A DNA stretch of 64,000 nt from Gordionus sp. m RMFG-2023 (lineage: Eukaryota; Nematomorpha; Gordioida; Chordodea; Parachordodidae), in NCBI RefSeq assembly GCF_954871325.1, contig NC_088779.1, positions 25,840,869 through 25,904,868 of the forward strand, given 5' to 3'. The first letter of the stretch is position 1; every line of letters starts with the position of its first letter. Under the pieces are notes generated by a model. That model saw only the letters and a program-made list of their open reading frames with translations, did not search any database and was not told the DNA's origin. Shown here one piece after another: positions 55,496 through 64,000 of the stretch. Position numbers and translations under genes: made by a program.

Positions 55496-58400
55496 TTATA
55501 TTCCGACAGGATAATTTATGCGATACGCGCACATAGCACCCATAAAACTGAGAAACGAAGCCAGATAAGGAACTATGGCTGTTGTGTTAAATTTATCTAC
55601 TAGGGTTCCTATTATAGATGACAGCATAAATTGGGCCCAAAATACCATACTACTTACAATTGCTATATCAGTTCCTAATCCACGGAGCTGTTCGTTTATT
55701 TCCTTGTTATCTTCGCTCTCATCCACCTGATAGTTAGATAAATAAAACTCTAAGATTATTCATTAAAATTATATCCATGAATTAAGTTAAATTTATTAGA
55801 AAATAAATAAAATAATTATGGATGTAAAAAAGAGAATTATTTCGAATTTACGCAATCTTGTTGATGGAAGTGAGTGATAAGAATGTACGGCATGGTAAAT
55901 AATGTGGCGTACATAATACCAGGGGCAATTGAAAATGCTATAACACAGAATCTACTTCTAGCTAAGGCCATTACCAAAATTCCTACAGAATAAGCTAGTT
56001 GACCTCCGACATAAACCTTTTTAGCACCTATTAAGACCATAATTAGAATTAATAAGCTTTAATAAATAAAAAAAGAAGATTAACAAAAAATACGGAAGTG
56101 GATAGGGATGTTTTAAAGCTATTCCATATATTTTTGTTCATATTAAGCTTAAAAAAAAGGATTAATTTTAATAAAAATAACTTAAAAATGAAGACAAATG
56201 TTGAAATATTTATAAATTAAAATATAAATAAAGCCTGAATTAGAGCATCATTATGTTTTCATAGTTTGTGATAATAAGATATTTATTTTTTAGAAATGTA
56301 AAAGAATGTTAGTACTTAGTTTTGTTAAAGTGCAAAAGGGTTGTTTTAAGCAGTTAATCGGATCAGGGTTGGAGTGGTGGCATATATTCACCCATATTCG
56401 AACACGAGTTAAAAAATATCCTACCCAAACCCTAAGACCAACCCAACTAGCAAACCTTGATTTTTGGGCAGGATTTAAAATAGTAAAAAAATTTTTATAG
56501 TAGCACGATTTTTTAGAATTAATAGTTCTAAGTTAGTTGTATATATTATAAATAATCCTTTGATAATTTTAATATTTTTATTTAACTATATTTTTTTCTT
56601 CTATTTATTACCAAAAATGAATAATCATCAAAAATTTAAAATTCTAATTATATTTATTAAAATTAAAATTAAAATTATTTTACCAATATGGGGAATTATT
56701 TTAAAAGATCGCATAAACTGTAAACCAGGTTACGTTTCTATTTGATATTTGACTCAGATTTAAGCCAGAGGAAAATATTTTTTAAAATAAATTAATATTT
56801 TTTTAGAATTTTTTTTTACAAATTTGGGCTGGGTCGAAGGATTTTGAGGTAAAATCGAATAGCAAATAACTTATTGAATGGGTAAATTAAATTAATATCA
56901 GATAATAAATATAAACCCAAATGAATTAAAAGGCTAACTAGCCGAATCCTTTTGAATAAAGACTTATTCGGCTTAGGATATTTATTCGCGATTCAGCCCA
57001 TTAATCCAAAGTTTAAGCCTTTTTTTACGACTTCAACTTGAATTTGGAGCCGTATAAACTCTATTCATTTATTTTTACAATATCAAGCCCAGCCCAAAGT
57101 TCTGGGTCTTCTAATTGAGTTTGCTCATTGGATTTTACTTATTAGTTTTATCTTCGGGTCTGGATCAATTTCTTTTTGACTCATGCTCGAAATCGAGCTA
57201 ATTTTTCTGACCTTTATTCCAACTCTGAGTCGTAAGTTGTGAGTATTCTCACAACGCTAATATGTTTATAAATTTTTTATTCACGTAAGTATTAACAGGG
57301 GAAAATAGCTTATTTGTTATTTGATATATTTTACAAATTCACATAATTATCAAAATATATATTAATTATTCTAAAAAAAATGGTAATTATAATCACTTAT
57401 TATATATATCTGGAAGTGGTATGGGAGAAGGAATGTTGGCATATTAATTTTTTATCAATTTAAAATGATATTTAAGAACAAATTGCATATTTTTTTGCCA
57501 GCACCAAATTCGTATTCGTTTAATTTTATTTATTTTTAATCTTTCCTCTTTTTTATATATATAAAAGGTTATAAATTTCAATTTGTCAAAATGTTTCAAA
57601 TTAAGTTTTTGTGTTACAACTTGCTTTATAATATATTTTTTTAAAAAAATGTAGCCTATATATAAATATAAATTATCATTAAAAATTATAATAAGTAATT
57701 TATATTCCCAACTCTTATCCATAGCATTTAATAAGGTCATAAAGGGGGTAAGGGGAGAGGGATAGATTATAAAAAAAAAGCTAACCAAATTTTTTGACCA
57801 ATCTTTCTATATAATAGGAATAGACGGCGCAGGTCATGGAGTAAGATGCCATACCCCAACACCCAAATCTAACACCTTTTTCATATGTTTTATGGATGAG
57901 GGAGTTCTCTGGAAATTTAGGATCACCCCTAAATATGTGTTGCCCAACATAGTCAGTGAAGTACAGGGAATAACAGACTAAGGACATCCAAGAAAACAAG
58001 TTGGTTAAGCAAAGAATTTTTAGAAATCTGGGCATGCGAATTATTGATTTGAGATAAGACTTCAGAGAAACAGGAGATTTTACTTTTTTGACCTTAGCTT
58101 GCAGATTATCCTCATAAAGATTGTTACTATTGCTTGTATCGGACATTTCTTCCCAATTGGCATCTTCAGAAAGAGTTTTATTATATAGGGAAAAATTATT
58201 TGTTTTGTGAAATTCGTTGAAATTATCGATAGTTGTAGATACTTTAGGAGGAGTTGCAAGAACAGGACTCATAGATACAAATGATTTTTCAATATTATTA
58301 TCCAGTGTAGAATATACATTAGTTCCAAGGATATATCTCTTTATAGCGGCTAATGAAAACTTATTTTTAGGGGGTGTATCGTATATCAGCCCATCTAGTG

Positions 58401-59556
58401 GTAACTCCTTAAAGCTATTAAGCGTTACAATGAGGCACACGATGAAGAGCACCAATATAATACCAAACACTATCCTGTAATGATCCATAAACATTTTTCC
58501 ACTTTTGTTCTTAAGGAAATCAGAATGCTCCCAATCGATAGCGCCTAACATGTAACCAAAAGATCCACCCGCCCCGGCAAATATAGTGAAAGCACTCAAA
58601 CCCATAGTATGTTGTTCAGGTAAGCACACGTCTAACATATAAGCCCTTGAGGGAGACTGACTCGCGTCTGAACAAAAATCCAAAATGATTACTCCTAAGC
58701 ATGTTACAAGTATTGATAGTACCTTAGATCTTTTGGATGAGTACAATTTATCTTTAGTGACCACTCTTTCCTTAGTTTGGATGCTCTCAAATTCTCCTTT
58801 GTCAACAATGTTTGTTATACGGACTTGTCTTGATATTTGATAGGATGATGTGGAAGTTTCGATAATATTTTTAAAAACATTTTCACTTTTGTTTTCTGTA
58901 GTGATGTTATCGTCGTAATAATAATAATCATAATAGTAATCGGACCCATTGGCAATAAAGAATTTGTTTTTATTTGAAATAATGTTGCTATTACCATGGT
59001 TGTGTGCAATTTCCAAGGGTGTCTCGGAATCCTTGACATATCTCCCGCCTCCTAACATGGCCCCTAGGTACTTTCCATTAGGCACCAGAATCAGACCCAA
59101 GATTATTCCTAAAGAGAGAAAGAATATAAAGGGTCTCCTCCTACCGAACCTAGAACGACAATTATCAGACATCGATCCCATGATAGGCACCAATATCAAC
59201 CCAAGGATTGGACTAAGGCACCATATAAGAGACATGTAAGAAGTTGGAATGCCAATTTTCAGCAAAATGGGTGTGACAAATGCTGTTTCGGCTGAATAAG
59301 CCAACTCTATGCCACATATGACTGCCGATATGAGAAATAGTTCCCACTTTTTTTTAGGTTTCAATAGATGAGTGTATTTGCTTGAGGTTATAGAATGTTC
59401 CGCTATGTTGTTTCTCCATTCATTTGTCAATTCTAGCAATTTTTTCCTGGTTTCTTTTATTTTTGGAGATGTGTTTTCCGTGATTCTAGATGTTATATCT
59501 TGTAAGTTTCCTAACACAGCTGCTAGGGAAGATGTGTAACCTAAGCCTAAAGACAT
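55496..59556 (-). CDS. SLC45-family proton-coupled sugar transporter, three exons
   Basis: Exon 1 is 59,556-57,786, exon 2 56,027-55,852, exon 3 55,726-55,496. The donors GTTAGC and GTAAAT and the acceptors TTAATAG and ATCAG keep the frame (phases 1 and 0), giving about 725 residues. This is a 12-helix MFS carrier of the SLC45 family, which moves sucrose or glucose with protons across plasma or endomembranes. Hallmarks are CGIELAYSAETAFVTPILLK in the first helix, SRFGRRRPFIFF (RRRPF near residue 139) between helices 2 and 3, DFCSDASQSPSRAYMLDVC, WMSLVCYSLYFTDYVGQ, and, across the exon 1-2 join, KKFGAKKVYVGGQLAYSVG; RGLGTDIAIVSS begins exon 3. The long loop between helices 6 and 7 is typical. 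The paralogue (A1 to A4) cannot be fixed. The start MSLGLGYTSS is the only ATG before a 70-residue cytosolic N-terminus. Confidence 0.93.
56364..57227. mobile_element. Probable hAT-type MITE in the first SLC45 intron
   Basis: Left end CAGGGTTGGAGTGGTGGC, right end (minus reading) CAGAGTTGGAATAAAGGTCA. Both are followed inward by GC-richer CCCAACCC or GGGCTGGG-type motifs. No exact target duplication was found, so boundaries are tentative. It accounts for about half of the 1.76-kb intron. Confidence 0.55.
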
Positions 59557-62143
59557 TTTAAATGAAAACCAATCTCAAATAAATCGAAAGTTATAAATTA
59601 ATCAATTGTGTTTTATTAGCTATAAATTATTCATTATGACATAATTATTTTATTTTTAAAAATATTCTCATCGTAATCTAAGTAACTGTGAGATCGCATT
59701 TTATATTTAATATTATTTTTAATCCTTTTATTCTTTAATGTAAAATTTTATCGATCTAAATAATTCGCTTTTTGAACACTAAAGATATAATAATTAATAA
59801 ATAATATTTTTGTGTCGTAAATTAGTCAAAAGATATATAGAGGAATAAAAATATCTAATTAACAAATTAGAAATATCCTGCTAGAGATAAAGAAATTAAT
59901 CTTTAAAAAAATATTGAAATATATTTTTGCATTTTGGTGGGTATAAATTTTTAATTTTAAGGTTATTTTTGGATGATAAAAATTTTTGAATTCAACTATT
60001 ATTTTATATATATTTCCAACTTCCTATTATTTTATATATTTAATTATTATTCGTTATATTTCATTTTAAAGCTTCTTATTAATCCCATATTGTAAAATTT
60101 TTTTGTATAATACTTATATGTGTTGTTAGAACGGAAAGGCACTAATGTAAATTCTAACAAAAATTAAAATTTTTTTTTAATGTTTTGGATTTATGTCATC
60201 ATATCACATTTAATTAATAATCATTCGGCATATATTAGAAAATGATCATCACCCTCCCCGCTTAGAAACCGACAACTTTGGATTGGAACTCTGATAAAGA
60301 TCATTTTAAAAAAATAATAACGGGTCCGGAAAATTATATGGTGTCTTTATATGGTATATATATACTCTAACAAATTGATTCTATTTTTGTGATATATAAA
60401 ATAAATTTTTTCTTAAAATATTTAAATGGTTTTTCTTTCTTTTATTCGTTCATTCATACATTTATTTATTTATTCTCTATTTTTTTTTATTATTAATGAA
60501 TGTTGTTTAATTGATTGTCGTTTAATGAAGCGACATAATAAGATGCTATTCTGATATTGAAGATAAATTATTTTGAATAAATTTTAAGGGGACTGGACAG
60601 GGAATTCATCAAGTTTATTTGTATATTGTTTTAAAGTTGGTTAATAATAGAATCCCAATTTACGGCTACGAGCATAATTTTACATGACTATCTTGTTTTT
60701 CGGTAAAACTTTATTTGAAAAATGGAAGAAATATCAAAAAAGAATACCAATATTGATACCAATTCTTCAAACAAAAGCTTACCATTTTATTTACGAGATT
60801 TTTGAAGGGACATGTCCTTCTATAAAACGCTTTGACTTACACTGGAGCACCTCTCAAAGCTCATCATTGAGTACATGTTAGAACTTTTTCAGTCCTGCTT
60901 GGAATTTTGTTAACACGCGGTTAAACTACTGAATCGATAACTATATTATTTTTATTTTATAATTTTTATTAATATTTAATATATTATCGTGTTTAAATTA
61001 CTATCTTTTATAATGTATATAAATAAATTATTATTTTTTTATAATTATTTAACCTTTTTATAACGTATATTAATAAATTATGATTATATAATTGATTCGT
61101 AAATCACAAATAATTTCTATATAAAAATATTTCTGAATTATGATATTTGCAATTTATAAATTTTATAAGTCGGAGCTATATGATTTATTTTTAGAATAAA
61201 GTGAATTTTAGAGGGAAAAAAAATTAGAAATTTTTAAGTAGCGTGCTTGCTTTGTCTCTAATCTTTACAATGTTTCTATCAAGATTTCTCGTATTATAGT
61301 AAATGTTTCTTTTTGATATATCACTAGGAAAAATTAATGAAAAAGACATTTAGATTTCAACAATATTCTCCCCTATAATTATTTATCATCATTTAGTATA
61401 TTTATAAATTGGCCGAAGCAGAATAATAAATAAATATCAGATATCGTTAACATAATTTTTCCCAATTTTTTCCAAATACTCTTAGTGTTTTTGATAAAGA
61501 ATTCCTATAAATTTATTATAATATTAGGGTGGAAAATTAAGCCAAATAAGTGGCGATTGCAATGAAAAAATTCTATAGAGCAAGCCATTATGATAGCTAT
61601 TTATCAAGCAATCGCATTGCTCTTCATGGTTCCCATATAGCAATGCAAGTAAGGTCGTCTCACATTTTATCTAATTTAATTTAATTGTTTTATTTTAATA
61701 TAAATTTTAACTATGCGCTCTATTTTTATAATCGTTATCTCTATATGACTTTTGTTGTTTTAAACTCGTTTTCATAAATAAAATTTACTTAAAATAATCT
61801 TTTTTTATAATTTATATCAGAGACATTCAGGGGTACCAAAAGGGCCAGGCCGCTCTGCAGGTTTCAGATTTATATTAACCCGTGTCTAAAAATGTTGTCA
61901 GAAAAATTGTGTCTTAAAATAATATATTAAAGATGAATTGGGATTCCTTTAAAAAAATTTTTTTGGGATAATCAATTAGCCGCTATTATTAGCCATTTGC
62001 TTGTTAATAATGTATAAATTAGTCCGTGTAAATGTGTATTAAAAAGCGTATGATTAAAACAAAATAAATCGATTCGATTATAAAAATATTTATTATAATG
62101 GAAATATATTATGTTATTGTGTGTTATTGCTAAATGTGTCATA
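59557..62143. other. AT-rich stretch upstream of SLC45
   Basis: At 60,236-60,308 a short inverted repeat (AAAATGATCA and its complement) frames CCCTCCCCGCTTAG. CTCCCCGCTTA is shared with the purine tracts of the retroelement fossil (23,097 and 23,438). A 65-residue frame at 60,684-60,881 has no recognisable feature. A GC-rich patch at 61,815-61,865 may be a solo transposon end. Confidence 0.4.
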
Positions 62144-62491
62144 TTAATATTGCATTATATGAATGGTTAAATTTCTTTTTGCGCCCTTAAATCTTCTGCA
62201 TGTTTCTGTCAATACCATGTCCTTCTTTAAATTTAAGCTCTGAGTGAATCTTACGCAATCACATCTTTTCATTTTTTTTATTTGGGCCTCCTCTTCTAAG
62301 TTTCCTTTCGAATGTCTCATATTTATCTTACCTTTCTAAGTGACGGAACGATTGTTACCTACTATCCTTCATCTTAGTCTGAATTGAGTCAACGTCTTCC
62401 AAATGGCTTCATCCTTCACATTCTTCTTTTTATTAGATTTATCCAACCCTTCGGGCAATATCATTTCCGTTTCACTCATGCCTCTGCCCAT
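62144..62491 (-). CDS. Possible small gene or exons, unrecognised
   Basis: This block is less AT-rich than its surroundings. On the minus strand it gives two short frames with ordinary amino-acid composition: 62,491-62,369 (MGRGMSETEMILPEGLDKSN and on) and 62,320-62,144 (MRHSKGNLEEEAQIKKMKRC and on, 58 residues, ending in TAA). A strong donor-like AAAGGTAAGA lies between them at about 62,330. They could be exons of one gene, but I could not find a splice arrangement that joins them in frame. No domain was recognised. Confidence 0.3.
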
Positions 62492-63390
62492 TATTTAGCT
62501 CAGAATTGAACTCCATGCTATAAAGCTGGCCCATTCACTGATGAGTATATCTTCTTATGATCCAGTCTTATACATTTGTCTTGATTGTATTGTTTTAAAA
62601 TCATATAAAATGATTGTGATTGTAACTTAAAATGGCTAGTCATTCTCGTTGATCTAAAGTATTCATATATCTTTATAACCTATTTTTAAAGTGGGTGATG
62701 TGTATGGTTTAACAAGCCTTACTAGCTCTAAATTTACTCGTTATCAACAAAATAATATCTAGGCAAAATAAATACTTAAAAAACTTTTTTCAAATTATAA
62801 AAAAAAGTTTAAACTTGGCTATAAAATTTAATTTGTATATAAATGGTTATGTAATCTTTTAATAAAAATCGAAGTTTTGTCATTAAAAAATTTTTCGAAT
62901 TTGATTAAAATTTTTTATTTCATTAATAAAAATTTAATATTTCAAAATAAAATATTGTATATTGTATATAATAGATACATTAATAAAAGCTATAATAAAA
63001 CCAAATTTAAACATTCTACTTTTTTTAAAAAAATTTTGAAATAAAATTAAATGGTTTGGCACTCCGCGGTTACCTAGCCCCGGTCTCACCGATAGCTAAC
63101 ATCTTAGCGTCTTTTGGAAAAAGACAGAATATATTCCTCCTGTTCCTTGAGGGCTAGACATTTTAATATTTAAGTCGTATCACCTTTATATATTTGCTTA
63201 CATTCCTTATTCACTGAAGCAATGAGTTACTTAGATCAGAGCACTGGCTTACTTTACAAATTATTTATAGTTTAACCTTTAGATATTATATATTTTTGGG
63301 CATGTCTGCTTATACTGAATTCATCTAATCTCTAATATACTAGAAGTAGTTATAGTAGTTTTTATTTTAATTTATCTAATCAAGGGGATT
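62492..63390. other. Intergenic stretch
   Basis: A GC-richer patch at 63,060-63,165 opens on the minus strand with MSSPQGTGGIYSVFFQKTL, which could be a first exon, but no fitting donor was found. The remainder is A/T runs. Confidence 0.35.
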
Positions 63391-63651
63391 CTAGCCAGCT
63401 ATTACTCTGCGTAGAGCAGAAGCCAAAAATATTGGGGCAACTAAATTTTTTTTGTTAAAATGTTCCAATTTGAGGCCCATATTTGTAAAAATTGCCACCA
63501 AGGCCTGTGGGGTGTCTCTATGCCTCTGGCCGATATTATATTCAATTCTTTGTCTATCAAATATTGTGATAAATAATTTCTGAGTACCAAACTCAAAAAA
63601 AGGAGTAATCAAGAAATCGAAAAGCATTTCTTTGCTTAAAATGAATGTCAT
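63391..63651 (-). CDS. Unrecognised 86-residue frame, possibly one exon
   Basis: An open frame from ATG (in GGCATGACATTC) to TAG with balanced, non-repetitive composition. The N-terminal half is aromatic and hydrophobic (MLFDFLITPFFEFGTQKLFI), then comes a polar stretch (GQRHRDTPQALVAIFTNMGL) and a final NLVAPIFLASALRRVIAG. It has no signal peptide and no known motif. It may be a complete small protein or part of a larger gene beyond the window. Confidence 0.35.
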   Translation of the reverse strand: MTFILSKEMLFDFLITPFFEFGTQKLFITIFDRQRIEYNIGQRHRDTPQALVAIFTNMGLKLEHFNKKNLVAPIFLASALRRVIAG

Positions 63652-64000
63652 GCCATGCCATCGATTAATAAATTACCATAATATAATTCTCTTTATTTTA
63701 TTTTTCTCATTTCTATGGATAAATATTTAATCTATTTTTAGGTCAATTAATTTTTGCTACCTGATGAGCATCTTTGGGGTTGGTTTTAATAGATGTTTTA
63801 TAAATATATTTACAATTAACTACAATAGCTTATAATAATTGCTTAAGCAAGTAGTATGTAGAATTAATAATATAAAAAAGTATAATTATAAAAAAATAAT
63901 AATAACTTTATGGTTATTTATTAAAGAAACGCATTACTCGTTACCAAGGCTGTAGTCAGGAATTTCTTGCTAGGGGGAGGGGGGAACTTCTTACTGGGGG
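63652..64000. other. Window end, possible transposon terminus
   Basis: Mostly AT. The last 60 bases turn G-rich (TTGCTAGGGGGAGGGGGGAA), like the ends of small DNA elements, but the partner is outside the window. Confidence 0.3.

Noticed and set aside
58217-59239. Plus-strand frames of 87 and 96 residues
   Set aside because: Antisense to the first SLC45 exon.

Overview
The window is very AT-rich eukaryotic DNA with GT-AG introns, many only 40-140 bases long. It holds an intraflagellar-transport gene and an SLC45-type sugar transporter gene, so the source is most likely a small-bodied, ciliated animal. The sequence alone does not allow a closer placement. Most of the window is transposon debris.

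Layout, left to right. 1-6,300: the C-terminal end of a hAT transposase at the window edge, a 25-bp minisatellite, another hAT relic (minus strand) and a G-rich tract. 6,300-8,100: a decayed piggyBac transposase. 8,251-9,873: a foldback-type element with arms of about 0.75 kb built from ACGCGT-bearing repeats, flanked by an exact 8-bp duplication. 12,792-14,744: an intact single-exon gene for an unrecognised 650-residue protein. 17,200-18,800: a hAT relic split by a second, non-autonomous hAT that has an exact 8-bp duplication. 19,626-20,276: a three-exon gene (minus) for a small secreted Gly/Arg/Tyr-rich peptide. 22,600-24,816: a deleted LTR-retroelement fossil with a MITE inside it and a second MITE copy beside it. 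25,023-29,273: a hAT-like shell holding a nested, nearly complete hAT (26,245-29,134).

30,047-42,932 is a single Mutator-like element (MULE) of about 12.9 kb, flanked by an 8-bp duplication. Its inverted ends carry a roughly 150-bp tandem repeat with very unequal copy number (about 2 versus more than 20). Inside are a MULE transposase, a head-to-head duplication of its 5' half around a 36-bp coding minisatellite, a 250-bp satellite and an 808-bp MITE. The MULE sits 72 bases before the first exon I am sure of in IFT52. The rejoined flanks suggest that it landed in the gene's 5'-most coding exon.

43,005-50,400: IFT52 (plus), ten exons whose splice phases all agree. Its long introns hold MITEs and a mariner relic, and its reading frame stops at the FDLD motif, before the usual C-terminal IFT46-binding segment. 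50,753-51,145: a coiled-coil orphan (minus), tail-to-tail with IFT52. 53,296-54,408: an orphan secreted protein of 370 residues (minus). 55,496-59,556: a complete three-exon SLC45 transporter (minus). 59,600-64,000: AT-rich DNA with a few short coding-like stretches on the minus strand.

The most interesting items are the composite MULE and its relation to IFT52, the ACGCGT foldback element, and the three secreted or orphan proteins. No tRNA, rRNA or CRISPR was seen.
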